Notes under the pieces: model-generated
What the model was told of the DNA's origin: nothing
Seen by the model: only the letters and a program-made list of their open reading frames with translations
The model's database searches: none
Shown here: in pieces, positions 33,380-42,001 of the stretch
Layout: each line of letters begins with the position of its first letter
How positions within the stretch are numbered: position 1 is the first letter of the stretch
Assembly: GCA_016712885.1 (NCBI GenBank)
Contig: JADJQF010000006.1
Coordinates: 124,001-188,000, forward strand
Direction: 5' to 3'
Length of the DNA: 64,000 bases
Source of the DNA: Candidatus Flexicrinis proximus
GTDB lineage: Bacteria; Chloroflexota; Anaerolineae; Aggregatilineales; Phototrophicaceae
Translations under genes and position numbers: made by a program

Positions 33380-34276
33380 ATGAAACCGCTAACGGGAAAG
33401 ATCGCCGTGGTCGCCGGGGCGACGCGCGGCGCGGGCCGCGGAATCGCGCGGGCATTGGGCGAAGCAGGGGCGACAGTCTACTGCACCGGCAGGAGTGTCC
33501 GGGGCAGCCTTGCCAGCGGAGGCGGCCGCCCGGAAACCATTGACGAGACCGCCGAGATGATCCGCGCGGAAGGCGGGCAAGCCATCGCCGTGCGCGTCGA
33601 TCATACGGAGGAGGATCAGGTCAGCGCCCTGTTCGAGCGCGTGCGGGCCGAACAGGGACGGCTTGATCTGCTTGTCAACGATATCTGGGGCGGGGAGCGC
33701 TATATCGAGTTCGGCCAGCCGTTCTGGGAAGTTGATTACGCGTTCCTGCCAGTGATTTTGGAGCGCGCGCTCATCACACACATCGTGACGGCGCGCTATG
33801 CCGTGCCGCTGATGCTCCCGCAGCATTCCGGCCTGATCGTCGAAGTGACCGACGGCGGAACGCCGGATGTCGCGGTAGGCGATTTCGTCTATCGCGGCAT
33901 GCTGTGGTACGACCTGATCAAGAATGCCGTTATCCGTCTCGCCTTCGGGATGGCGCAGGAACTCCGGCCGCATGGGATCACCGCGCTGGCCGTCACGCCC
34001 GGCTTCCTGCGCTCCGAGGAGATGCTCGACCATTTCGACGTAGCTGAGTCGAACTGGCGCGATGCCGTGGCGAAGGAGCCGCATTTTATCGCGTCCGAGA
34101 CGCCGCTTTTCGTCGGGCGGGCGGTCGCCGCACTGGCAGGGGCCACCGACCTGATGACCCGTTCCGGTGGGGTGTACAGCTCGTGGGGACTGAGCGACGA
34201 ATTCCCCTTCACTGACGCGGACGGAGCGCGACCTCACTGGGGCCGCCACTTCGCGGCGCACGTCCTCGGCGGCTAG
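33380..34276 (+). CDS. Short-chain dehydrogenase/reductase (DHRS1-like)
   Basis: The 298-residue NAD(P)-dependent oxidoreductase has the glycine motif GATRGAGRG (13-21), an NNAG-like site at Asn100 (LVNDIWGGE) and the catalytic pair Tyr177-xxx-Lys181 (YDLIKNA). The usual catalytic Ser region reads EVTDGG, a variation. CTGRSVRG after strand 2 favours NADPH. The overall pattern, including WGGE and TPGFLRSE, matches DHRS1-like SDRs. The substrate is unknown. Terminator and repeat copy B separate it from genes upstream; the Fur-family gene follows 51 bases on. Confidence 0.85.
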   Translation: MKPLTGKIAVVAGATRGAGRGIARALGEAGATVYCTGRSVRGSLASGGGRPETIDETAEMIRAEGGQAIAVRVDHTEEDQVSALFERVRAEQGRLDLLVNDIWGGERYIEFGQPFWEVDYAFLPVILERALITHIVTARYAVPLMLPQHSGLIVEVTDGGTPDVAVGDFVYRGMLWYDLIKNAVIRLAFGMAQELRPHGITALAVTPGFLRSEEMLDHFDVAESNWRDAVAKEPHFIASETPLFVGRAVAALAGATDLMTRSGGVYSSWGLSDEFPFTDADGARPHWGRHFAAHVLGG

Positions 34277-34327
34277 TGGCGCGGCGGGGCCGTGATACAA
34301 TGGACTTCAGGTTCACGGAGTGATGAT

Positions 34328-34789
34328 ATGTCTGCCCCACATGCCAGCCCTCGCCTGCAGCGCCTGCGCGACGCCGGATTCAAGATCACGAATGCCCGCG
34401 CGACCGTCTTGCAGGTGATGGAAGAAGGCGGTCATCTGACTTCGGCTGAGGTTGTTGAACGGGTGGCACAGCGCGATGCGGCGGTTGGCCGCGCCAGCGT
34501 GTTCCGCACGCTCGAACTACTCTCGCGCCTGTCGCTGATCCGTCCGACATATGTCGATGGCAGCGGCGCTCCGGTATTCGTACTGCTTCCGGACGGGCAC
34601 CATCACCATATCGTCTGCACGCGCTGCGGCAAAGTCATCGATTTCCACAACTGCGGCCTGGAAACGCTGGCGACCGAACTTGAACAGAACAACCATTTCC
34701 GGATATTCGGGCATCTGCTGGAATTTTACGGGGTCTGCGCGGCGTGCGATATGCTGCTGGATGAAGATGCGGGGTCCGGGCACAATTGA
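34328..34789 (+). CDS. Fur-family metal-responsive regulator
   Basis: The 153-residue transcriptional regulator has a winged-helix N-terminus (LRDAGFKITNARATVLQVM, GRASVFRTLELLSRLSLI). The His-rich metal sensor is GHHHHIVC and two Cys pairs form the structural zinc site (CTRCGK and CAACD). Family members repress iron, zinc or peroxide-response genes depending on the metal; which one cannot be decided here. The ATG at 34328 is supported by GGAG seven bases before it, so upstream in-frame sequence from 34292 is excluded. It follows the SDR gene. Confidence 0.88.
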   Translation: MSAPHASPRLQRLRDAGFKITNARATVLQVMEEGGHLTSAEVVERVAQRDAAVGRASVFRTLELLSRLSLIRPTYVDGSGAPVFVLLPDGHHHHIVCTRCGKVIDFHNCGLETLATELEQNNHFRIFGHLLEFYGVCAACDMLLDEDAGSGHN

Positions 34790-34820
34790 TGGTGGCGAAA
34801 ACGGCTGGATGACGCAGAGG

Positions 34821-34842
34821 CATGGAGGCACTGCCTCCACAA
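34821..34842. repeat. Solitary hairpin 1 of the intergenic repeat
   Basis: The sequence ATGGAGGCACTGCCTCCAC repeats the first hairpin of the dispersed element (GGAGGC/GCCTCC with a three-base loop) without the rest. It lies between the convergent Fur-family gene and the hybrid kinase gene. Confidence 0.45.
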
Positions 34843-34861
34843 ACAAAACGAATGGCCGCCG

Positions 34862-35974
34862 CTAGCCTGTGGGCAATACGAGGGAAAACACGGTGCATAC
34901 GTTGGGGGTGCTCTCCACGGTCACCCGCCCCCCGTGTTTGTTGGCGATGGCGCCGACAATAGCCAGCCCCGTCCCAGCGCCCTGGGTTTCCATTTTCCCG
35001 CGCTCAATCTGATAAAACGCCTCGCCGATCTTGGCGACTTCATGCTGGGGGATGCCGCGGCCGTGATCCTCGACCCGCAGATGGATCATGCCCTCGCGGT
35101 GATACGCCCCAATCGTGATCGTCGCACCGGGCGGGGACGATTTGATCGCGTTGTCGATGAGCTCGCGGATGGCGATCACCAGCGAATCGCGGTCGCCGGT
35201 GAAGGGCGGCAGGTTCGACTCGACCTCGAATTCAAACAGGCACTGGGTGGAGAGGCGTGAAACACTCTCCAGCGAGTCGCGGAGGAGTTTCAGGGGGTCG
35301 TCAATGCGGTGCATCCGCCACTCCAACGAGGAGTCGTTCTGGCCCGAATAGTTTAATTCGACAAGCAGGATGAAATTCTCCACCAGCCGCCTCAGCCGCT
35401 GGGCGCCGCTGGTAACGTTCTCCAGGAACTCGACCAGTTCTTCATGCGAAATGGGCCGGTCGCTGAAGTCCCGAAGCATGTTGGTATAGGCGACAATTAG
35501 CGTGAGCGGAGTGCGGAACTCGTGATTGAGCAGCATCAGGATCTGCCGCTTGAGTTCGGCGATTTGCGACGTCTGGTGATGCGCCATAGCGCGGTAGCGA
35601 TCCAGGCGCGCCCGGACAACGGTGAGGAGTTCCTGATAGTTGAAGGGTTTGGGGATATAGTCGTCGGCCCCCAGTGACTTGCCTACGGAAACTTCACTCT
35701 GTTCGGAGCGCGCCGTCAGGAACATGAACGGGACGTTGACCATGGCGTCAATGCGGCGTACGCGGCGCAGAAGCTCAAATCCGTCCATACGCGGCATCAT
35801 GACATCAGAGATGATGAGGTCAGGCAGGGGATTTCTTTTGAGCATGTCGAGCGCCTCGACACCGTCGCTGGCACAGTAAACCTCGAAGCCTTCAGTTTCA
35901 AGCACCTCGCGGAGAACGGCGAGCATCGAAGGCTCGTCTTCCACCACCATCAGCCGATCACGGGTGGAAGGCAT
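34862..35974 (-). CDS. Response regulator fused to histidine kinase (REC-HisKA-HATPase)
   Basis: The 370-residue cytoplasmic protein has an N-terminal receiver domain: VVEDEPS, Asp57 in LIISDVMMPRMDGFEL, and Lys in YIPKPFNY. A HisKA helix pair follows, with phospho-His151 (LLNHEFRTPLTLIVAYTNML). The HATPase has ELIDNAIKSSP, DHGRGIP and GAGTGLAIVGAIANKHGG. It receives phosphate from, or is gated by, another kinase and then signals by its own kinase. It lies five bases after the homoserine dehydrogenase gene on the same strand, with AGGAG upstream, so they are probably co-transcribed. Confidence 0.88.
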   Translation of the reverse strand: MPSTRDRLMVVEDEPSMLAVLREVLETEGFEVYCASDGVEALDMLKRNPLPDLIISDVMMPRMDGFELLRRVRRIDAMVNVPFMFLTARSEQSEVSVGKSLGADDYIPKPFNYQELLTVVRARLDRYRAMAHHQTSQIAELKRQILMLLNHEFRTPLTLIVAYTNMLRDFSDRPISHEELVEFLENVTSGAQRLRRLVENFILLVELNYSGQNDSSLEWRMHRIDDPLKLLRDSLESVSRLSTQCLFEFEVESNLPPFTGDRDSLVIAIRELIDNAIKSSPPGATITIGAYHREGMIHLRVEDHGRGIPQHEVAKIGEAFYQIERGKMETQGAGTGLAIVGAIANKHGGRVTVESTPNVCTVFSLVLPTG

Positions 35975-35979
35975 AACGG

Positions 35980-36999
35980 CTAGCTCCTGCTGCGACTCAA
36001 CGCCAGCAGGTCGGAAACGACGGCGAAACCGGTCTGAATTCCGCCCGCACCTGCGCCGATCAACGTAACCTCGCCGAGCAAGTCGGTTGAAAAAGTAACC
36101 GCGTTCGATGAACCAGAGACACCGGACAGCGGGTGGCTGAGAGGGAGTTTCACCGGCTGGACGCTGCCGCCACCGGCCGTGGCTTCAGCGATGAGCTTCC
36201 AGCGCATACCTTCCGCGGCAGCCTGGGACAGATCGGCGGGCGTCAGGGAACGGATCCCGCTCACGGACAGATCGCTCATGCGGACGGTTCGCCCGAAAAG
36301 CGCGTTGGCGAGGATCAGCAGTTTACCCGCAGCGTCCCAGCCATCGACATCGGCGGTGGGGTCGGCCTCGGCATAGCCAAGGCGCTGTGCTTCGGACAGG
36401 ACGTCGGCGTAATCGCGGCCCTGCTCCATCTGCGTCAACATGTAGTTGGTCGTGCCGTTGATGATGCCGCGCACACGTGAAATGGTACATCCAGCCAGGG
36501 CTTCCAGCGCGAGCCGGAGCGAGGGCGTACCACTCATCACCGTGCCTTCGAACAGCACACGCCGGCCCACCTGCCTGGCGCGCGCCATCAGATTGGCGTA
36601 GTCGAGCGCAACCGGCCCCTTATTCGCCAGTACGACGTGCTTGCCGTGGTCGAGCGCGCGATAACACAGCCCAAGCGCCGGCTGTGCGGTCTGCAGATCG
36701 GTCGGGCTGACTTCTACCAGCACCTCGATACCCGGATCGGATGCGGCGTCTTCTGCTGTGATCCCGCGCCTGAGGCCTGGGCGATCAGGGTAAGAGGACA
36801 ACCCACCCTGGGCTGCTGCGGCGAGTAATGCGGCCGGGTTAAGCCCATCGGGATGGTAGAGGCTGCCACGCGAGCGAGTGATTACAGCGACGATCTGACC
36901 GTCGAATCCGTATTGCGCGGCGAACTGAGCGTGCTTGTCCCGCAAGATCGCAGCCACGCCCTGCCCCACGCTGCCAAAACCGATAAGTGCTATCTTCAC
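35980..36999 (-). CDS. hom: Homoserine dehydrogenase, ACT-less
   Basis: The 339-residue NAD(P)-dependent enzyme of the aspartate family pathway reduces aspartate semialdehyde to homoserine, for threonine and methionine synthesis. The Rossmann motif is GFGSVGQG (7-14). The substrate region includes VLANKGPVA, IINGTTNYML and the catalytic segment YAEADPTADVDGWDAAGKLL (Lys about 225). The C-terminal ACT domain of long forms is absent, so threonine feedback may be lacking. The start is GTG at 36999 after AAGGCGG. It sits just upstream of a hybrid kinase gene. Confidence 0.88.
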   Translation of the reverse strand: MKIALIGFGSVGQGVAAILRDKHAQFAAQYGFDGQIVAVITRSRGSLYHPDGLNPAALLAAAAQGGLSSYPDRPGLRRGITAEDAASDPGIEVLVEVSPTDLQTAQPALGLCYRALDHGKHVVLANKGPVALDYANLMARARQVGRRVLFEGTVMSGTPSLRLALEALAGCTISRVRGIINGTTNYMLTQMEQGRDYADVLSEAQRLGYAEADPTADVDGWDAAGKLLILANALFGRTVRMSDLSVSGIRSLTPADLSQAAAEGMRWKLIAEATAGGGSVQPVKLPLSHPLSGVSGSSNAVTFSTDLLGEVTLIGAGAGGIQTGFAVVSDLLALSRSRS

Positions 37000-37025
37000 C
37001 CGAAGCCGCCTTGATTAGGACGTGT

Positions 37026-37160
37026 TTTACACTTTCGTTGGAGTTCTACCCCAGGCCCCGATGGCGGCGTTTGCGCTCCGGCACCTCGCACATGCGGGGT
37101 CGAGGAGCGCGTGTCCCTCGCGAAGGCATGGAGACTGCGCCTCCACAGCCCAAGTGTAAA
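37026..37160. repeat. Intergenic hairpin repeat, copy D, with terminal inverted repeat
   Basis: This copy fills much of the 315-base gap between the divergent homoserine dehydrogenase and TPR genes. It reads in the opposite orientation to copy A. It keeps hairpin 1 in imperfect form (GGAGACTGCGCCTCC), hairpin 2 (GAGGAGCGCG...CGCGAAGG-like) and the GGGGTCGAGG linker. It is bounded by a nine-base inverted repeat, TTTACACTT at 37026-37034 and AAGTGTAAA at 37152-37160, which the other copies do not clearly show. Confidence 0.7.
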
Positions 37161-37314
37161 CAACCTGTAGAGTCGATGGGCGCAATTATAGCGAAAAATA
37201 ACGGATTGAGGCCAATTTTGAATCTCATGATCTTGCGGTAAGATTGGCGCAAATTCCATCCATGCAGATTGCCAGAGTTACCCCCTTTTTCAGAATAATG
37301 CCTTTGGAGCGATT

Positions 37315-38289
37315 ATGGCCGCAGCACAGACCTCCCCATCCCGTTCCATCAAACAACAGTCGGCGGATATCCTCACCCAGTGGGAAAGCGGCACACTCAC
37401 CTATCAGGAGGCGATCGGGCAGCTGATCGCGCTGAAGGGCGAAGTCAGCCATGAGGGGCGACTGGAAGACGAGGCGTTTCTCGAGTCCCGGATCGGCGTG
37501 ATCGAAGGCTACCGCGGCAACTACGCGACGGGGATCGCCCACTTCGAACGGGCACGTGACCTATACCTTAGTGCCAATGACCCGCGCCAGGTCGTGACCT
37601 GCAACCTGAATATCGGCGAAACGTACCGCCTGAAGGGGAACTTTTCACGCGCGCTGCAGTATTTCCGGATCGGGTACGAGGCGGCGCTGGAATTGGGTGA
37701 CCGCGAGCTTCAGGTCATGGCGCGCGCCAACGAGAGCCAGATGATGATGAGTCAGGGCCACGTCACCCAGGCAGAAGAAACGCTGCGGGAGTGCTATGGA
37801 CTGTGCGAAACGCCGTTTCCGGTGCCGGCCGGCAGCACGCCGGAGAGTATTGCGCGCGCGCAACTTGACCAGAGAGCCGACATCACACAGGCTTTAACCT
37901 CAATCTACTTGAAGCAGGGCCGGATTGACGACGCGTGGCATTTCGCGAAGGAATCGTATCTGCTGGCCACCGAACTTGGCACCGACCTGCGGTTGGGCTT
38001 CGCATACCGCGCCCTGGCGGAGGTGATCACCGACTTACCTACGGCCTCAGGAGCCCATTTCGAGTCCGATCCGGATATCTACTTCACCGACTCGGTGGCA
38101 CGTTTCAAGGCGGTAAACGCCGAAGGGGAAATGGCGCGGACCCTTTACGCGCAGGGCTGCAGCCTGGGTAAACGAGGCCGGTCGACGCTGGCCGCGCGGA
38201 AGCTGCATCAGGCCATGATTATTTTCAGCCGTCTCGGTATGGTCGACGATGCGGCGCGTGCTGCCGAAGAGCAACTGCGCCTCATGTAA
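37315..38289 (+). CDS. TPR-repeat protein
   Basis: The 324-residue cytoplasmic protein has several TPR units between about residues 60 and 310 (ESRIGVIEGYRGNYATGIAHF, CNLNIGETYRLKGNFSRALQYF, TSIYLKQGRIDDAWHFAKESY). The N-terminus is a helical lead-in (QSADILTQWESGTLTYQEA). It is related in style to the TPR protein at 1207. GGAG stands before the ATG. The partner and role are unknown. It stands alone between a repeat and a secreted dehydrogenase gene. Confidence 0.8.
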   Translation: MAAAQTSPSRSIKQQSADILTQWESGTLTYQEAIGQLIALKGEVSHEGRLEDEAFLESRIGVIEGYRGNYATGIAHFERARDLYLSANDPRQVVTCNLNIGETYRLKGNFSRALQYFRIGYEAALELGDRELQVMARANESQMMMSQGHVTQAEETLRECYGLCETPFPVPAGSTPESIARAQLDQRADITQALTSIYLKQGRIDDAWHFAKESYLLATELGTDLRLGFAYRALAEVITDLPTASGAHFESDPDIYFTDSVARFKAVNAEGEMARTLYAQGCSLGKRGRSTLAARKLHQAMIIFSRLGMVDDAARAAEEQLRLM

Positions 38290-38378
38290 ACCACCCGTCA
38301 AGGGCGCACCATTGTGAATTGCCGCCGCGCAGCCTACGGCCATTTTCAACTGGCGTCCGAACCAGTAGACTTGCACTC

Positions 38379-39710
38379 ATGAAACACAGACCAGCACCCT
38401 CATTCCTGCTCAAGCCCCTGCTGACGCTGGGGCTTTTGTTGTGCGCACTGATCACTGCGCTGCCCGCAGCATCCCAGCCCGACCAGCCGATTCTGACTCC
38501 GACAGCCCCCAGCGCATTGGGAGCTCCAGCCGCCGTAACGCCGCAACCTGCCTCGATCAGCGACGCGTATGGATGGTCGTGCGACGACTTCCCGTGCGAG
38601 GATGACGCCGAGGCGTGGCTGCGGCGAATTCAGGTGCCGCCGGGTTTCTCGCTCAGCCTCTACGGGCAGTTCCCCGGCCAGCCGATGCAAATGACGTTTG
38701 GGCCGGATGGCCGCCTGTATGCCACTGTGCTCGAAAACGGCACGCGGCAGGGCGCGGTCTATGCGCTCGAAAGCGGCGGGACTGTGGAACGGATCACACA
38801 GACTCTCGAGTCGCCGGTCGGACTGGCGTTCGCGCCGGGGACAGAGACGCTGTATATATCCTCGCGGGTGACGGCGGAGTCCGGCGGCGCGCTGTGGCGG
38901 GTGGTGGATGGGTCAGCCACGCTGCTGATTGATGACCTGCCGTGCTGCTACAGCGCCGTGAGCAACCAACCACAAGGTGTGACTTTTGGGCCGGACGGCT
39001 ACCTGTATTTAGGTGTATCCAGCCTCACCGACCATGCCGAGCCGTCGAATCCGCAGTTCGAGCGCTATGCGACACCGCAGCCTTACGAAGGATCGATCCT
39101 GCGTATACAGCCTCAGAACGGCGCGGCGGATGTGTATGCCGAAGGGCTGCGTGACCCGTACGATCTGGCCTTCGCGCCGGATGGCCGCCTTTACGCTACC
39201 GACGGCGGCATGCTGAACGGCATCGGAGACCGCATTCTCAGCATCGAGCGCGGCGCCCACTACGGGTTCCCGTTCTGGCGCAACCGCGGCTGCGAAGACT
39301 GTCCCCCAACAGATTACTCGCTGACGATCCCAGCCGACCTGCTGCCGCTGCCGCCATATACGCTGCCACGGGGCCTGACGGTATACAGCGGGGCGCAGTT
39401 CCCGGCGAATTACTTCGGCTCGGTGTTTGTGACGCTGTGGAACGGAACCCCTACCGCCCAACGAGTAATCCGTCTCGACCCGGATCAACTCCCCGCCGAT
39501 CCCGAGCAGTTGGCGGTCTTCACGCCGGAGCCGTTCGTGACCGGATTGATCCGGCCGGTGGACGTGACGGTCGCGCCGGATGGCACGCTGCTGGTCGCCG
39601 ATTTCATTTACGGCTTCGTCTGGCGCGTCACCTGGACTGGCGTGATTACACCGCCTGCGACCTTGACAAGCGCCCCCTTCATTTTTGCGACCAATACGCC
39701 GCAGCCGTAA
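38379..39710 (+). CDS. Secreted glucose/sorbosone dehydrogenase-like beta-propeller
   Basis: The 443-residue protein has a signal peptide (KPLLTLGLLLCALITALPAASQ) and a Pro/Thr-rich linker. A six-bladed propeller follows with family landmarks: VPPGFSLSLYGQ, PMQMTFGPDGRLYATV, GVTFGPDGYLYLGVSS, LRDPYDLAFAPDGRLYATD, HYGFPFWRNRGCEDCPP and VDVTVAPDGTLLVADF. Members may be PQQ-dependent sugar dehydrogenases, but many lack the cofactor residues; I cannot confirm PQQ binding. An upstream in-frame start at 38319 would extend it into noncoding-like sequence. It ends with a Pro-rich tail. Confidence 0.8.
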   Translation: MKHRPAPSFLLKPLLTLGLLLCALITALPAASQPDQPILTPTAPSALGAPAAVTPQPASISDAYGWSCDDFPCEDDAEAWLRRIQVPPGFSLSLYGQFPGQPMQMTFGPDGRLYATVLENGTRQGAVYALESGGTVERITQTLESPVGLAFAPGTETLYISSRVTAESGGALWRVVDGSATLLIDDLPCCYSAVSNQPQGVTFGPDGYLYLGVSSLTDHAEPSNPQFERYATPQPYEGSILRIQPQNGAADVYAEGLRDPYDLAFAPDGRLYATDGGMLNGIGDRILSIERGAHYGFPFWRNRGCEDCPPTDYSLTIPADLLPLPPYTLPRGLTVYSGAQFPANYFGSVFVTLWNGTPTAQRVIRLDPDQLPADPEQLAVFTPEPFVTGLIRPVDVTVAPDGTLLVADFIYGFVWRVTWTGVITPPATLTSAPFIFATNTPQP

Positions 39711-39722
39711 GCCCGGCCGTCC

Positions 39723-40322
39723 CTACTTCAGGAGCGCCGTCCGCTCGCGCACCGAGGCGAGAACGGGCTGCTCTTCGTACCAGTATGCGCCGGGGAATTC
39801 GTCGACTTCCTTCTTCTTGCCGCTCCACGACTCGATGTCGATGCGCATGACCGCTGTCCGGGCGATTTCCTCAGCCACCGGGGGACGGTAATCGCGGCCT
39901 GCTGCGAGGTGCGGGGCGTATTTGTCGAGCAGCTGCTGCAGCGCGTCATGGGCCTCGGTTTCATCCTGGACAACCGTGCCGGGGCCAAACACCATCACGC
40001 CGGCATACTCCACGCTGAATTCAAGCGCCTCGTCGGCTGGCAGCAGACGCCCCATCTCCATCACCGAGAAGCATACACGCGGCGCTTCCCCGGTCTCAAA
40101 GTTGGAGCGGGTGCGCCCATACTGGGCCGTGTGGATGTAGATGCAGTCACGCGCCTGGTCATAGACGAACAGGTTGGTGTTGATAAACGGCTGTCCGTCT
40201 ACAACGGTTGCCGTCGAGCCAACGGCCGCGCGCTGTAGAAATGCCGTAATCCACGCGTCGTCGTCCACGCTGCGGTCACGACGGCGCACATAATTGGCCT
40301 GCGAATGCTTCGGATTTGCCAT
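39723..40322 (-). CDS. PPOX-type flavin-binding split-barrel protein
   Basis: The 199-residue protein resembles NimA or pyridoxamine-5-phosphate oxidase-like proteins: MRRRD-type start (NYVRRRDRSVDDDAWITAFL), QPFINTNLFVYDQARDCIYIH, GRTRSNFETGEAPRVCFSVME and EYAGVMVFGPGTVV. Such proteins bind FMN, F420 or heme and reduce nitro or other compounds. The cofactor cannot be told from sequence. The start is supported by AGGAG six bases before. It is the last gene of a possible minus-strand cluster with DinB, AzlD and AzlC genes. Confidence 0.82.
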   Translation of the reverse strand: MANPKHSQANYVRRRDRSVDDDAWITAFLQRAAVGSTATVVDGQPFINTNLFVYDQARDCIYIHTAQYGRTRSNFETGEAPRVCFSVMEMGRLLPADEALEFSVEYAGVMVFGPGTVVQDETEAHDALQQLLDKYAPHLAAGRDYRPPVAEEIARTAVMRIDIESWSGKKKEVDEFPGAYWYEEQPVLASVRERTALLK

Positions 40323-40345
40323 GAATACTCCTGACTATGGCGTGA

Positions 40346-40804
40346 CTAAGTGAGGTTCTGATCCCACAGCTGGCGCATGATCTGGGCGTGCCCCAGATGC
40401 AGGCTGGTATGTTCCAGGGCATGCAGGATTGCCCAGCCCGCCGTGGTGGTCATGCTGCGGTTGGGAACTGGCCGCTGTGCCGAGAGGTCGGCGAGCGTGA
40501 TGCGCGGCAGCGCGGCGCGGGCGTAGTCTTCCAGCGCGGCAAAACGCGCCGCGAGATCGACAGCAGACATGCCGCGCGCCTTGAATTCGGCATCCCGGTC
40601 ACGCCGCGAGTCTTCGCCCAGGGCAACGTCGCCGATCCAAAAGCGCGCTGCAGCGGTCGTGTGTACGACGAGCGCACATAACGAGTTCATCTCGGTACCG
40701 GGAACCCAGTCCAGCGCTTCGACCGGCAAGCCAGCGATGGCCGCCTGGAAATCTCTGCTAAGCGTTTGAAGCGCTTGCAGATAGTCCTCAAAGAATTGTT
40801 CCAT
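40346..40804 (-). CDS. DinB-like four-helix metalloprotein
   Basis: The 152-residue DinB/DUF664-type protein has the three His metal-ligand pattern: an N-terminal His in ALVVHTTAAARFW and the C-terminal ILHALEHTSLHLGHAQIM. The family includes thiol-dependent transferases and hydrolases. The ATG at 40804 follows GGAGG by five bases. It starts one base after the AzlD stop, so the three genes AzlC, AzlD and DinB form an operon, which is unexpected functionally. Confidence 0.82.
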   Translation of the reverse strand: MEQFFEDYLQALQTLSRDFQAAIAGLPVEALDWVPGTEMNSLCALVVHTTAAARFWIGDVALGEDSRRDRDAEFKARGMSAVDLAARFAALEDYARAALPRITLADLSAQRPVPNRSMTTTAGWAILHALEHTSLHLGHAQIMRQLWDQNLT

Positions 40805-40805
40805 G

Positions 40806-41126
40806 TCAGCCTCCGAAAACAGCCCGCCAGACAAAGAAGATCAGCATGCCAACCCCGATGGTCGCCAGAAGATTACGCGTGCGCCAGGCGATGACCGCGG
40901 CGATGATGCCCGCATACAGGTACGCATTGGATAGGGCGAGACTCGGTTCGCCGCCCGACAGCACCAGATCCGGGATGATAATCGCGGTGAGGACGGCCAC
41001 AGGTACGTATCGCAAGGCCCGAATCGCCCCATCTGACAGATTGACGCGGCTGACCAGGGCAAGGATCGGGTAGCGGATCAGAATCGTGACCGCCGCCATG
41101 CCGCCGACAACAACCAACTCGTTCAT
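40806..41126 (-). CDS. azlD: AzlD-type branched-chain amino acid exporter subunit
   Basis: The 106-residue, four-helix small subunit has the family landmark TILIRYPILALV (variant of TxxxRxxP), followed by RALRYVPVAVLTAIIIPDL and IAAVIAWRTRNLLATIGVGM. It partners with AzlC in exporting leucine, isoleucine, valine or related amino acids. It overlaps the azlC stop by four bases (ATGA) and precedes the DinB-like gene by one base. Confidence 0.88.
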   Translation of the reverse strand: MNELVVVGGMAAVTILIRYPILALVSRVNLSDGAIRALRYVPVAVLTAIIIPDLVLSGGEPSLALSNAYLYAGIIAAVIAWRTRNLLATIGVGMLIFFVWRAVFGG

Positions 41127-41866
41127 GCGCGCGCCTGTTTCTGTTCAGCTCTGCGCGCCGCATTGAGCGCCGTTTCGGCAGCATATCCAGCGGCAATCCC
41201 GCCAATGGCGGCGATCATCAAGCCGAGGCTGTTGGGCAGCCCATGAAACACAAGCGCCGCGCTGCCAGCCACGACCGCGCTGACCAACATGGGGCGCGTG
41301 CGGATGAGAGGTACGACGATCCCGATGAACGTCACGCTCATGGCGAAGTCGAGGCCCAGATTGGCGTTCTGGAGAAACGCTCCGGTCACGATACCGATCG
41401 CCGTGGAAATCTGCCAGAAGACGTACATCGCCAATTCCGCGCCCAACATGAACCAGTGCCGGTTTTCAGAGGTTCCAGCCTCGCTTTCGAAGCGGCCAAT
41501 GGTCACAGCGAAGGCCTCGTCGGTGAGGAAGAAAGCCAGCGGGAAGAGCCATTTTTGTGGAAGGTGGCCGAGGTATGGCCCGAGCGAGGCGGAGTATAAG
41601 GCGTGACGGGCGTTGACGATGAAGGTCGTCAGGATGATGAGGACCGCGGCTGCACCCTGCCCGTAAAGAGTCACGCCGATGAACTGCGACGACCCGGCGA
41701 ACACGAACAACGACATCCCGATCGTCGCGGCAGGCGAAAGCCCAACGCTGCCTGCGAAGGCGCCGAAAATCAGGCCAAACGGGATGGCGCCGAGGATGAG
41801 CGGCACGACGGCTCGCGCTCCCGCCAGAAATTCCGTCTGGCGGCTGGATGTGACCCCTACTGACAT
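41123..41866 (-). CDS. azlC: AzlC-type branched-chain amino acid exporter subunit
   Basis: The 247-residue, polytopic large subunit reads AVVPLILGAIPFGLIFGAFAG, SLFVFAGSSQFIGVTLYGQG, TFIVNARHALYSASLGPYL and FFLTDEAFAVTIGRF, all typical of AzlC/YgaZ. Together with the small subunit it forms a branched-chain amino acid efflux system in the membrane. The start ATG at 41866 lies at the head of the operon azlC, azlD, dinB-like. Confidence 0.9.
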   Translation of the reverse strand: MSVGVTSSRQTEFLAGARAVVPLILGAIPFGLIFGAFAGSVGLSPAATIGMSLFVFAGSSQFIGVTLYGQGAAAVLIILTTFIVNARHALYSASLGPYLGHLPQKWLFPLAFFLTDEAFAVTIGRFESEAGTSENRHWFMLGAELAMYVFWQISTAIGIVTGAFLQNANLGLDFAMSVTFIGIVVPLIRTRPMLVSAVVAGSAALVFHGLPNSLGLMIAAIGGIAAGYAAETALNAARRAEQKQARA

Positions 41867-42001
41867 AGTTTACTCTGGTGATATGGAGAGCAATAAGAGC
41901 ATTATCACCGCGGGCATGAGGCGGGTGTAGCACCACTTAAGACCGCGTTTGCAAACCAATTCCGCGGCGCGATGGGTGTCCCGTGTGTCCAGCGGCCAGA
42001 T

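Noticed and set aside
34800..34860. Inverted repeat near the Fur-family gene as an insertion-sequence end
   Set aside because: Only hairpin 1 of the dispersed repeat is present; no transposase or second end was found.
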